Source: Perognathus longimembris pacificus (taxonomy: Eukaryota; Chordata; Mammalia; Rodentia; Heteromyidae). Taken from it: a stretch of 64,000 nucleotides of DNA. The DNA lies in assembly GCF_023159225.1 (NCBI RefSeq), contig NC_063181.1, positions 10,189,606 through 10,253,605 of the forward strand, given 5' to 3'. Shown here piece after piece: positions 25,315 through 57,719 of this stretch (positions within the stretch are counted from its first letter, which is position 1; each line of letters begins with the position of its first letter). The translations under genes and the position numbers were made by a program. Under the pieces are notes generated by a model that worked only from the letters and a program-made list of their open reading frames with translations, did not search any database and was not told where the DNA came from.

Positions 25315-27130
25315 AAGAGCTCGTTGGGAAATTTTCAGCATTCCAAGCTGAATGCCTGTAGACCCAGCAAGAGTCTGCTCCTACACAGTGGGCCGAACAG
25401 GGATGTTTGGCACACAGCTCCAACTGCTGTTACCAGTGTTACCAGGATTACCAGTGATGCCCAACTCCTGGCCTTACTACCGACCCCTAGGGTGTTGGTT
25501 CCACCCTCACAATTTCTTCAGGAAGTCTGCTCCTCAGAGCTGCCCTCTCGATGCTGGTTAGAGCCAACAGGTCTACCTGCTCCTATTCCCTGGTTTCGGA
25601 GGGCAAGAACAATTACTAAGATGCTTGTGGGGACACCAAATCTCTTGTGCTTTCTGAAAATATCCAGAACCAGGGACCCTTGGCAGGAAATGCCGTGGTG
25701 GGATGGATCCATCCTAACTGTACACCGACAGGCATTTCAGGTGAACGAAATATGGCAACAGGCTGACGGAAAGTGCCCCAGGGCCCTTCTGTGTCAGAAG
25801 GAAAGGGGAATGTGTGGCTCTTGCCGGACGGTGGCATTGAGGATAGTTGAAAGGATTCAGGGCCCAGCGGCTGGAGTGGTGAGAGTTTTTCTGACTTCTG
25901 TCTTCTCCTGATGACAGTTCGAGGTCTCCTGTACCTCCTCCATATCCTGCACAAATATCATGACGGGCCCTGGCTCCCACGTCATGTCATCATCCATATG
26001 CTGGTTCCCACAGGACATCATGACAGCAGCCTGCTAGCCAGGGATGCACTTGACCACGTCGTTCTCATGGTAGTAGCAAAGGTTCACCTGTCTTGTCTCT
26101 AGTGTTGCCAGACCCTGGGGCCAGCTATATTTGTGGGCATTTTCAACAAGCTTGTTGATAACGGTGGCAGGACAGCCACTTTCCACAGGGAGTGCTTGAT
26201 GATGGCTGGAGCACAGCACCCCTTGTGGAGATCATCCTTCCCCACCTCATCCTTCTTGGGGAGTCCACCCACTCAAGGGTCTCATATTCAATTGTCTCCT
26301 CCAGGTTCAGAAGGCTGGGGTTGGCACTGCATGTTGCACGCACATATGCCTTCAGTAGCCGGATGTCTCCCTTCTGCTCTGCCAGCTGGTGTTTGTGTTT
26401 AGCTGACGTCTCCCCCAGTTCTGCAGCGCGTGTCTAATTCTGCTGCACCACTGAGCACAGCTTCCTTGCCTGAAGCAATACCACGGTGGTTTGGCAGCTA
26501 GCTCGTCTTTGGGCATCTCCAGGTCACAGCCCTGTGCACAGGTCACAGGCCTCTTCGGGTTGTGGTCACGGTTGCTCAGGTAAGCCACAGGTTCTTGGAG
26601 CTGCAACCAAGCACAGCATTGTCACAGGCAATCTGCCACTTTGATAGCATGTCCTGCGCATGATCCAAGGTACTGGGCATGAGTGGGAGACATGACAGTC
26701 TACCGGACATGTCTGCTGCTGAGAGAACCACTGGGTGATGCAGGAGTTGCAGAAAGCATGCATGTTTCCCAGAAAAACCCCTGGACTGGCTTCTTGGAGA
26801 CTGCCCTGTACATAGGACAGATAAGGTCTTCATTAACATCTGCCTGGAAATGTGTTCCATCATACCCCAGGTCTCATCACTGAAAGCCAGGTCCTTCCAA
26901 AGGGTGGGGGCAGGTTCCCTGCTTATAATGTTCCGACCGCCAGATGCCTCCACTCAGTGCCACTCAGGAGACACCCAGAGAAGCACACCTTGTTGGCTGT
27001 TCAGCGGCTGAGTCTTCCTTCCTGGCAACACGTTCCATTGCCAGGGGATGGTTGTGATGTCCCAGCAGGGGCACTCCAGGCCTGCTGGAGCTGAGGCAGG
27101 GGAGGCCACTGGGTAGACCCTGTGGTGGGG
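25315..27130 (-). pseudogene. RNF41: Processed pseudogene of the E3 ubiquitin ligase RNF41 (NRDP1)
   Basis: RNF41 is a RING-finger ubiquitin ligase of about 317 residues that acts on ERBB3, BRUCE and others. The coding part lies at about 26871-25929. Recognisable pieces in shifting frames: a RING part HAFCNSCITQWFSQQQTCP, then IACDNAVLGCS, HNPKRPVTCAQGC, LEMPKDEL, NLEETIEY, ESGCPA and WPQGLATLETRQ. The initiator ATG has lost its A, there are several frameshifts and stops, and the native stop is changed to CAG. Segments that come from different exons are contiguous, so it is a processed copy. Sequence on both sides (27130-26872 and 25928-25315) is probably UTR; no poly(A) run or target duplication was found, so the outer limits are approximate. 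Confidence 0.9.
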
Positions 27131-27235
27131 CTCAGCCTTTCCTGGGAGGGGAAGGGGGAAGGGAAGGGTAGGGTAAGAAAATGTGGATCACTTATCACTG
27201 TCTCTGATGCATCCTTCTCCTCTTCTTTATTAAAA

Positions 27236-27745
27236 AAAAGTTATCTTTAAGTAGTTGTACAAAGGAATGGCCATTTAACAAAGCAGTATGTGAATACAAT
27301 GGACTGTGATGGCCAGGTACCTGGGAGGCTCACACCTATAATCCTAGCTGTTCAAGAAGCTGAAATCTGAGGATCGAGGTTCCAAGCCAGCCCTGGCAGG
27401 AAAGTCCATGAAACCTATCTCCACTACATTACTCAGGAAAGCTGGAAGTGGTGCTGTGGCTCAAGGGGTAGAGCACTAGCCTTGAGCAAAAAGAAGCTCA
27501 AGGACAGAGTCCAGGCCCAAAGTTCAAGTCCAAGGATCCACAAATGAAATAAAATAAAAATATCGTGACCAATGTCACTTTCAACATCCTCACTCATCCC
27601 TTCTCTACACACCCATCCCTTACTCTTCCTAATTTTGTAGGATATAGATTCGATTCTTGTCTGCATTTTCCCCGTTTTTGTCTTCATTGCCTTTCCCCTC
27701 AACCCCTACCTTACCCCTTTGAGTATCCACTGCCTGGCATTTTAT
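27236..27745 (-). repeat. Purine-rich unknown repeat, copy 3 (split by a SINE)
   Basis: Plus strand: TATCTTTAAGTAGTTGTAC with AACAAAGCAGTATGTGAAT (27240-27308), then after the SINE a C/T-rich body (27560-27745). Confidence 0.6.
27309..27545 (+). mobile_element. B1-Geo composite SINE inserted in an older repeat
   Basis: Complete composite. On both sides lies the minus-strand purine-rich unknown repeat (27236-27308 and 27560-27745), so this SINE is younger than that repeat. Confidence 0.82.
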
Positions 27746-28927
27746 TTTGCTGACCTTAGACTTTGCCTTTCCAAGGAATTACACTATTTGAGTTCTCCCT
27801 TGAGTCTACTATATTTCAGCCAATACATTTGAGATGAGGCTATCCCAGTACTGTACCCATTTTCTAATTGGAAATTTGGTTTTCTTGTTGAGTTAGCTCT
27901 CTTGTGTGCCTGTGTTCAAGTCTATATTCTCAAGTTGCCTGGGTCTGGAAGGCTTTGAGTTTTGATAAGTATTTCACAAATGTTCATTCAAAATGAACAT
28001 TAGACTAGGAATAATGATGAAAGCATTAGCAAACTCGTGAACTCCAAGTGAGACCTTACCATTTACACTAGGCCAGTATGTAATCTGGGCTTCTACCTCT
28101 TCTATTTCTACCCCCACCATACCTTCAAGCCATCACTTCCTGCACCTTCGATGGACCGTATGCCCTGTTAATGGACTCTGACTTGTTCTAAAAATGGAAA
28201 TGCCTTTCCTATGAAGGAATATGGCTTTGAAGGGAGAGTTGTATTTCAAACCTGGGTGTAAAGTCTTTCCAAAGACAGCTCTTTCTAGAGATAACTTTTA
28301 TCAGTAAGGGTATCTGTGGAAGGCAGCTGGCCAGTCAAAGGCTTACAGCCCGTTCTCTGATGAGAAGACTAACAAGAGTGTTGGAAGGTTGTTTTTCTTC
28401 TTGGGGTTGTTTATGTTGGAACTCTGTTTTGAGATGTATTATCATGCTTAACCACATTCCAGTATTCCAGGCCAGAATAAATTAGTATTCTCACACAGCT
28501 GTACAAAGTTTGTAGAGAAGTAGTGAGGACATCCAGGCACAAACACCACATTTCTTGCATCCAGTGGACCTGGTCTGATAAGGTGATAGAAAGCTCAGGC
28601 TGCCAGAGTTCTGAGAAGAATGACTTACTCCATAGTGCCATGGTGCTACAATAATGGTGAGAGTTCCAGAACCAAGCAGAAGCCATGTCTACAATATTCA
28701 TGACTACAATATTCATGAATTGTCTTTCAATGTTTTAAGAGGTCTTTACAGAACTTTATACAATCATATTTATTTTAATTTAAGTCCAGTGGGGAAATAA
28801 ACTATATAATAAAGTTGGAGATGTAGCACACTGGGACAGTGTGTGCTTAGCAGCACCACATGAAATGAACATGTGTTGGGGAATGTAGAAAACTGGTAGA
28901 ATACTTGCTGGAACGCATAAGAACCAC
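27746..28927. other. Intergenic, no gene recognised
   Basis: A 101-residue minus-strand frame at 28411-28716 has no domain I recognise. Confidence 0.5.
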
Positions 28928-29290
28928 AGGAAGGAAGGAAGGAAGGAAGGAAGGAAAGGAGGGAGGGAGGGAGGGAGGGAGGGAGGGAGGGAGGGAGGGA
29001 GGGAGGAAGGGAGGGAGAGGAGGAAGGGAGGAAGGAAGGGAGGAAGGGAAGGAGGGAGGGAGGGAGGGAGGGAGGGAAGGAAAGGAAGGGGAGGGGAAGG
29101 AAGGGGAGGGGAGGGGAGGGGAGGGAAGGGGAGGGAAGGGAAGGGAAGGGAAGGGAAGGGAAGGGAAGGGAAGGGAAAGAGAGGAAAGGAAAGGAAAGGA
29201 AACAAAAGGAAAGGAAACAAAACGAAAGGAATGGAAAAAGAGAGGGGAAGGAGAGATGGGAGAAAGGAGAGAAAGAAAGAGAAAAAAGAC
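28928..29290 (+). repeat. GGAA/GGGA polypurine tract, about 360 bases
   Basis: Almost pure purine on the plus strand: (GGAA)n, (GGGA)n, AGGGG and AAAGG sub-blocks. It creates long spurious open frames on both strands. Such mirror-like purine tracts can form triplex DNA. Confidence 0.95.
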
Positions 29291-30335
29291 AGCAACGCAT
29301 CAGGTAAGCTGTGACTGCAAGCCAGCAGCAAGCTCCTGGCTGTCCCAGGAGTGTGATCACAGCTGCAGGGTTAGTCATCTGTACCACGCATGGCAATTGG
29401 GCACAAGCGTGGTCTGTTTGGTAGCGCAGAGGTCAGCCTGTAGAGACATGTGCACGTAAGCACGTGTATGGTGTGTAACTGTGGAAACCTTTCTTCCAGT
29501 TTGGTAAATTTAAGCTAATGTCTTCTCACTTCCTCCCTTTAGATCCCAAAAATTTACAGGCTTTTAGGAAGCTGGGAGCCCAAGGCCCAGCTCAGCCTTC
29601 CTGGGTTGTTCCTTATCTCTGAGTCAACCAAGCAAAGTCAGACAAGAGTATTCACGACAAAGCCCAGTGCCTAGAACACAGGAAAACATTTAGTATCCCT
29701 GGCGAGTCCTTTTGAGACAGTGTAGACAAGCGTTTCTCTCCCTTCACTTGGAACTGCAGGCCCAGAGTCCATGAAGACTCCCTCTGCCTCTTCAGAAACC
29801 TGCTAACCCTGAGCTGACCAATGGACTCCAGAACCACAATGCTAGAAGGCAGATCAGGAGTGGCTTGCAATTCTGCTACTGAATAAGCACTGGGTGGGCA
29901 GAGGGAAGAGAGCTGCTCCATACACAAGGAACTTCCAAACCACAGGATTCCCAGGAGGTTTCTGCGTGGAACTCAGTTTTCTTGATGGCAAAGCTATGGG
30001 AAGCCAAGGAAGGAATTTAGTTTGAGTCTGTTGGTTATTGTTAGTCTCAAATCTCATTGGATGTGGATTCTATAAATAATACGGCTCTGTGGAATAAGTA
30101 TACTGTTTATAAATGAAAAAAAAAACGGGGATGGTTACAAACATAACGCCCATGGAGCCAATTATGTATTGTTTTCTACTATCTCCTGCTTGGTTTTGTG
30201 AGACTAGGTTTTCCTGTAGAACCCAGCCTAGCCTTGACTCCCAATCCTCCAGCTTTAGTCTCTCCAGAGTTAGAATCCCAGATATGTGCAACCATAATTG
30301 TTCAAAATAGGATTTTCACAGTGCTTTGATTTGAG

Positions 30336-30570
30336 GCCAGTGACTGTGGCTCATGCCTGTAATCCTAGCTCCTTGGGAGAGTGAGATCTGAGGATCGTGG
30401 TTCAGAGCCAGACTGGGCAGGAAAGTCTGTGAGACTCTTATCTCCAATTAACCACCAGAAAACCAGAAGTGGAGCTGTGGCTCAAAGTGGTAGACTGCTA
30501 GCCTTCAGCTGAAGAGCTCAGGGATAGCACCCAGGCCAAGAGTTCAAGCCCCATGACCGATCCAAAAGTA
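30336..30570 (+). mobile_element. B1-Geo composite SINE, well preserved
   Basis: Left half GGCTCATGCCTGTAATCC with GATCGTGGTTCAGAGCC, joining segment with ATTAACCACCAGAAAA, right half AGTGGAGCTGTGGCTCAA ending GAGTTCAAGCCCC. The best example for comparing with IDL-Geo. Confidence 0.87.
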
Positions 30571-30589
30571 ATAATAATCACTGAGGACT

Positions 30590-31060
30590 TACGTGCCTTA
30601 CTTATTTATGGCTGCCTCACAAATTAACCCAAAATTGGGCAGGTGATAAAAAAAAATCAATGTTTATTATGTCTATTTCTGTGGGTAAAGAATCTGGAAA
30701 GAGTTGAAATGGGCCAGGGTATGTCTCAAAGTTGCAGCCAAGCTGTTGGCCTGGTTTTCTTCTCCAAGCTTGACTGGGTCAGGTTCCATTCAGTTCATTC
30801 ACATGGCTAAGGCGCACCTAAGGCCTCAGTTCTGCACTACACGGAGCTGTCTGTAGATCATTCACACGGCTTCCCCCAGGGTATGACCCATGACAGACGG
30901 CACAAGAGAGGAGAGGAACCACAATGGAAGCTGAAGCTCTTCATAATCAATGTGAGATAGAAGCTATCATGGCTTATACTCTATGCTATTGGTCTCATGG
31001 ATCAAGGTACAACCATGGACTGCCTTAGGGTTTGACGATCAAAACACAGGAGCCATTGAA
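30590..31060. repeat. Possible ancient interspersed repeat
   Basis: GCCTCACAAATTAACCC, TTATTATGTCTATTTCTGTGG, CAAGCTTGACTGGG and similar phrases are like an old mammalian repeat whose name I cannot fix. A similar, related-looking stretch is at 12240-12480 (TCTATAACAAAATTACAAAC). Confidence 0.4.
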
Positions 31061-31519
31061 GAAACCTGAGAGCTGCTTGTGGGCAGCCATGTTTAGTGCA
31101 TGGACAGGAAATCCTTCAGAGTCTACAACACTGTAAGAATGAAAGATCCTGTGGTAAACTCATCAGCACCTACAGTATGGAGTGGACTTACCGAGACGCT
31201 TGGACATCAGGTATACTGGGCCACTAGTCACAGAGGAGAGACAGCATAGATGCATATCTTCTAATGGTCAACTTATTGTGATGTATTTGTATATGAAGCC
31301 CACTCATAAATAAGCAAGCATTTGGAAATAAGTGTGACTGGACACCAGCTAAAGTAAGGCACGCAGATGGCTATCAGTCTACAAAGTGAACGTGCTGTAG
31401 TAGGAGATTTCTGCTAATATTGCTCCTGCTAAAAGTGTTTATTTGATGGTAGTCTGATGAGACCCAGGGGTCAATCTTTGTGATTATTTTTCTGCCACAA
31501 GAGTGCAGTCCAATGGCTG

Positions 31520-32120
31520 CTAGTGAAGTCACAGTTATGTGATCATTACCACACTCTAATATTCGTTACCCCTCCCCCCCCCCCCAAAAAAAGATCCATT
31601 ATTCTTCCAACTCCCAACCGTGGGCAGTCACTGAACTATTTCTGTCTCTATGCATCTGCCTTTTCTGGAAAACTCACATCAATGGAACCGTACAATATGA
31701 GATCTTTTGCATCTGGCTTCTTTCCCATATCAAAAGATTTCACCAGGCATCTGTGTGATAGCATGTGCCAATCATTTGTCTCTTTTGCTCCCAAATATCA
31801 TCCTCTGTATGGACATGCCACGCTCTGTGGATCTCTTTGCTAGCTGATGGACAGTTGAGTTGTTCACTTCGGGGCTATTGTTGAACAAGGCTGCTTTGAA
31901 CATTGGTCTTTGCATTTAAATTGGCTCTGTTCTTAGTAGTGCAATTGCTAGGTCATATGGATTAATTAGGCATCACTCCCCCCATTCCCCCAAATTCCCA
32001 AGCTTTTCCAGAGTTGCACTGCTTTATGTTCCCATCAGCAATGTGTGCAGACTCTCCTTCATCCATCCCCAACACCATTGGGAATCACTTGTTTTTTCAA
32101 TGCCATCAATAGGTGTTGGT
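31520..32120 (-). mobile_element. Old L1 3' UTR, antisense
   Basis: Long run of the familiar reverse L1M 3' UTR: TTCTGTCTCTATGCATCTGCC, CTGATGGACAGTTGAG, GGCTATTGTTGAACAAGG, AATTGCTAGGTCATATGG, CAGCAATGTGTGCAG (in order). It ends about 530 bases from the LPL distal poly(A) site. Confidence 0.82.
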
Positions 32121-32669
32121 GGACAGCAAGGGACTGCAGGGTCCCATCCTACAGAGGACTTACACAACAGAAGACGCCAACTGGGAAAGTTAAAGTTGGA
32201 GTCCACGACTACTAAAAGGAACTGTTTTCTGGGTTATATGTTTCCACACATCTAGGAAGCAGTTCCTGCTTAGCTGTACCCTTCCACCCCAAAATGTTCA
32301 TTTTTGGCACATGTATCAAGGACATTGTAGAGGGCAACGAGACATCAGAAGTAGTGCTCAAGTGTCCTAGAAAATGACATTTTGAAACAGCATACTACAG
32401 ACAAGGGGACTTTTCTGTGTTCTATTCAGAAAAAAAATATTCTGCATCATTCCCTTCTGTAGTTAACAGACAGCTAAGATTTTGAATAGCCTTATGAAAA
32501 TGTCAGTGCAAGGCATGCACACTGTCATTCTTAGAAACACTATTCTTGACCAACGACAGTGGTTACTCAAACTAAATGAATCTGACCTAAGAATACATTT
32601 ACTTTTTTTTTTGAGGGGGCTAAAATGACACAAAATAATGACTTGGTGTTGTAATAAACTTTTGTCAAT

Positions 32670-32675
32670 TTTATT
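32670..32675 (-). terminator. LPL: LPL distal poly(A) signal
   Basis: AATAAA on the minus strand in the context TTTTAATAAAATTGAC, matching the end of the human transcript. Cleavage is expected about 15-25 bases further on, near 32650. Confidence 0.9.
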
Positions 32676-33060
32676 AAAAGTAGATTCCATTTCTTCACAT
32701 AGTTAAGTCATTTTTAAGCCCATTTCATTGTATTATTTAAGAATAAGTTGGCTCAGGGAGACCGTCACTGAAAACATGTACAAATCACCACACAACTATA
32801 AATGCAGGTAGCCAAAAACAACCTTTTCCAATATATACAAGCTCTCTTACACACCCACACATATATTTACAGCTAATAAATAAAATTCAAAGCCAGAGCA
32901 TCATTGATATGTATACCAAAGTCTTTAGAAGCCAGAGCTCCCAGGGCTATGTACTGATTTGTTAATTTTTTTAAGTCGATGCACCTTGGACTAAAACCCA
33001 AATCCAGAAAATCAATGAATTAGCAATAAAGGGGATGCCAGTGACATTATCATACATCAT

Positions 33061-33066
33061 TTTATT
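33061..33066 (-). terminator. LPL: LPL proximal poly(A) signal
   Basis: A second AATAAA (context ACAATAAAATGATG) lies about 390 bases upstream of the distal one. Human LPL makes two transcripts of about 3.35 and 3.75 kb by alternative polyadenylation, and the sequence around this hexamer resembles the corresponding human site. Confidence 0.75.
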
Positions 33067-34551
33067 GTTAGAATGCATTCCAAGACTAATAGAGTCAATG
33101 ACAATATTTGTCCAATATTACGCAGACACAACCATCTTTCTCGAATAAAGAGTTGACATTCCATTGCGTCGGGAGCTATTTCTACTCTGACATGTTCCGA
33201 TTCACCTCTTGATTGTTTGTCTCCCAAGTCACAATGGACAAGTATACACGTGGAGCTTTGCATGTGGGTAAATGTCCAGACTCCTGCATACATTCAGAGT
33301 TTGGGTTCCTAGCCCTAGCTTCTGAGATAACTTGACTTCTTGATCATTTTACGTTTATATATAGAAAAAGCATTCTGAAAATATGAGCTCTAGTTTATAA
33401 ATAAGTGCTCATTCACTCTTGATTAGTTGTTTAAAAAAACGACAACCCTTCTGGCACTTCCTGTGGCTACAGTGGTTTATAAGACTGCTTATGTGTTAGT
33501 GTACAGTAATGAGTTTACCTTTTGACTTAGCAAAGTGGTCCTCACCTAAAAGTTGTAGCATATAATGCAAAATTTGAACTTGAACACATCCAGAGGCATG
33601 CTCTAAGTATTACTGAGACATGACCGAGCTAAGCCTAAAACTGAAGGGTGATTACTTCACGTAGATGAAAACAATGAGAGAAATCTGATAAGAAAATTAG
33701 GGTATTATTTTCTTCTCTGCACCATTCAAATTAGGCATCAACTGAGGATTACAGGCTCCCTTTCAACATCTACCTAGAGAACACTGCTAAAATACAATAG
33801 TAAGACAAAGGAGGTGGGCAAAAATGAGAGAGAGATTAAAGAACAAAATATTAAGTTGATGAAGAATTAATTGATCTCAATTTTGTACTGCCTTCTCCTT
33901 CTAACATAACAACGGCCTGCCAACAGTGGAGATAAAACTCAGTCTTTACCAGCCCCATGCTCTCGCTCAATCTCCCAGCCACATGCCCCGGTTAACTGTG
34001 GGGCCATGTCTCAATGGGGAGAGAACCATTTGGAAAGATCAGGTGTTTTGCCTGATAAATATAGGCATCGGACTCACACCACAGAAAACCCTTTTCTATA
34101 TTCAAACTTGGAGCAATTTTTCTGAAGGCCTTTATCCCCACATCCCCAACAAATCCCCAAATTCTAATTATAGTAGGAAGGTCTAACTAATTTTAGACAG
34201 TGTCCAAAAATCGCACATGAAAGAGCTGTTTACTATGGGCACCAGCCATCATTTTTTCTCAAAGGACAAAAAACAAACAAACAAAAAACGCACAGTGGGT
34301 CTCAGATCTGCTCTCTGTGATGCTGGAGGTTATACAATTTGACCACTAAGCTCCTCATAATGAGTTAGCCACTTTTTAGCATTTGATACTGTCTCCTAAT
34401 ATAACTAATACAGATAGAGCTTTGAGTAATACTCAGGAGAATACACTTTTAAACACCCAAAGCATGGGACATCTTCTGTTAAATTGACTTGGTTGACTTC
34501 ATTCTTTGTAGAACTCTTGAACTGTTCTTCTTTCTGAACATTTACCCAGTA

Positions 34552-56088
<21,537 letters not shown>

Positions 56089-56340
56089 CTCCCGGAGCGT
56101 CCTAGGGCTGGAGCTGCACAGCGCGGAGGCGCGCGGACCCGCGGGCGCAGGGGTCGAGCTGCGGGCGGGCGGGCGGGCGGGCGAGGACCGAGCGGGGTCT
56201 GGCACCACCGGGCAAGTCTTCCTTTAAAGGGGAGGGCAGAGCAGCAGAAGTGGCAGATCTCCTCCGAGGAAGAGGAGGAGGAGGAGGAGGAGAAAGAGCA
56301 GGAGGAGAAGAAGGAAGAGGAGGCGGAATTGAGTCTGACA
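56089..56340 (-). other. LPL: LPL predicted 5' UTR
   Basis: About 250 bases from the predicted transcription start to the ATG. It contains a CTC/CTT-rich tract (about 56263-56330), the conserved CCTTTAAAGG block, and a (CCCG)n run near 56165-56185. It is longer than the human leader, mainly because of these simple tracts. The start is inferred from the distances to the CCAAT and octamer elements. Confidence 0.75.
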
Positions 56341-56379
56341 CGGTTTCCACTCCACGGGGCAGCTTTTGTGACAGGGAAT

Positions 56380-56387
56380 ATGCAAAT
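56380..56387 (-). promoter_or_regulatory. LPL promoter octamer (ATTTGCAT)
   Basis: A perfect octamer on the minus strand. In known LPL promoters an Oct-1 site lies near -46; here it is about 40-47 bases before the predicted start. It sits in the AT-rich TTTATTTGCATATT block that serves as the core promoter in place of a clean TATA box. Confidence 0.9.
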
Positions 56388-56401
56388 AAACCTCATCCCC
56401 C

Positions 56402-56406
56402 ATTGG
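56402..56406 (-). promoter_or_regulatory. LPL promoter CCAAT box
   Basis: CCAAT on the minus strand (AGCCAATGGG), about 15 bases upstream of the octamer. This matches the NF-Y site near -65 in other mammals and fixes the predicted start near 56340. Confidence 0.9.
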
Positions 56407-56423
56407 CTATAAAATCATAAGTT

Positions 56424-56432
56424 GGGGGGAGG
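56424..56432 (-). promoter_or_regulatory. LPL promoter CT element (Sp1/Sp3)
   Basis: CCTCCCCCC on the minus strand, at about -84 to -92 from the predicted start. It matches the human CT element at -91 to -83 reported to bind Sp1 and Sp3. Confidence 0.85.
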
Positions 56433-56503
56433 GAGGGCCCTAATTTCACTTCCAAATATTTGGGCAAACTGTAATGCCAGGCGCAACCCTGCCAGCTAGA
56501 ACA

Positions 56504-56516
56504 GGGGGAAAGGGCA
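56504..56516 (-). promoter_or_regulatory. LPL promoter PPAR response element
   Basis: TGCCCTTTCCCCC on the minus strand, identical to the human LPL PPRE as I remember it (about -169 to -157), at about -164 to -176 here. It is the site by which PPAR-RXR links LPL expression to fatty acids and adipocyte differentiation. Confidence 0.85.
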
Positions 56517-56914
56517 GGAGGGAGCATTTCGGCTTCCTTGGGTTTCTGATTGCCTACGGTAAGGGGGGGTCTTCTCCCCAGAACCCCCTCAACGAGCAGA
56601 GTTTCCTATCGATTTTATGTTAAACATTCCACAAGAGGACGTTTTTCCAAGGACAGGAAGTTTTCATCTGTTTGGTCAGCACCGATGCTCTCCTCTTCTG
56701 ATGGCTTCTGTTCTTTAACTTGCAGTGAACCCCGCCCCCCCCCCCCCCAAAAAAAATCCATGTTTGAACCAAAGGACATACTGCTCCTGCAGCCTGTTTG
56801 CACAATCTGGTATTTTAACATGGACAATATGGGCTAGCTTCTGTGATGGAGCGCCCTCGCTCTACTTTCATGGCAAAGGATATGCAATCCTCAAGTTCAC
56901 CTAGAAATACAAGA

Positions 56915-57125
56915 ATGGGCCGGCTACTGGTGGCTCAAGCAGGAAATCCTAGCTACTCAGGAGGATAGTTCGAAGCCAGCTCAGGCAGAAAATTCTTAGA
57001 GACTCTCCATAACCACTGGGGGGGGGGGGGAGGGGAGGGGAAGAACAGAAGTGGAGGTGTGACACATCCTTGAGCAAAATAGCTGAGGGACAGTGCCCAG
57101 GCCCTGAGCTCAAGCCTAAGGACAG
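56915..57125 (+). mobile_element. B1-Geo composite SINE upstream of LPL
   Basis: Plus strand, with a 12-base G run inserted in the joining region (57018-57030) and a PuPy tail (GACA)n then (GAAA)n to 57168. Confidence 0.78.
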
Positions 57126-57169
57126 ACAGACAGACAGACAAACAGAAAGAGAGAAAGAAAGAAAGAAAA

Positions 57170-57669
57170 GAATTACATTTATTCTACCTTCAAAGGCAGA
57201 ACATCACCATCGAATACTTTAAAACTATACTGAGGTATAAGTAAAAGAAGCCTATCAAAATAGATAAATATTGCATTAGTCTAAGCCTGCAGAGACAGTC
57301 TAAGGGATACTAGAAAGACTGAGAGCACTTGATGGAAATATTCTACAATTACCTTTTGAATTTGGTTGATTTCACAACTCTATACATGTAGTCAAAGCCA
57401 TTCGTGAGATACCTTAAATGAATGAATATTGATCTTTTAAAAGATGATTGAAGAATGCATGTAAAATAAAACAAATAAAATCACATTTGACACTGTCCTT
57501 ATTTGCCAATTTTCTTAGAACATCTTCAAGTGTGTTTTTCAATGAGAAAGGTTTACAATAACTTGGAAGGTCAACTAACTTTGTATTCTTCCCTTGCCCC
57601 TTAATGCTGAGATACTGACACATGAAGCCTGAACCTCTCATTGGCCAACTTTGCCCTGACTGTCTTTGC

Positions 57670-57719
<50 letters not shown>

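Noticed and set aside
25324..25911. 195-residue plus-strand open frame
   Set aside because: Antisense to the 3' UTR-like part of the RNF41 pseudogene; no recognisable motif.
28770..29459. Open frames of 183-208 residues on both strands
   Set aside because: They translate the polypurine tract into Ser/Leu/Pro or Gly/Arg/Lys/Glu repeats.
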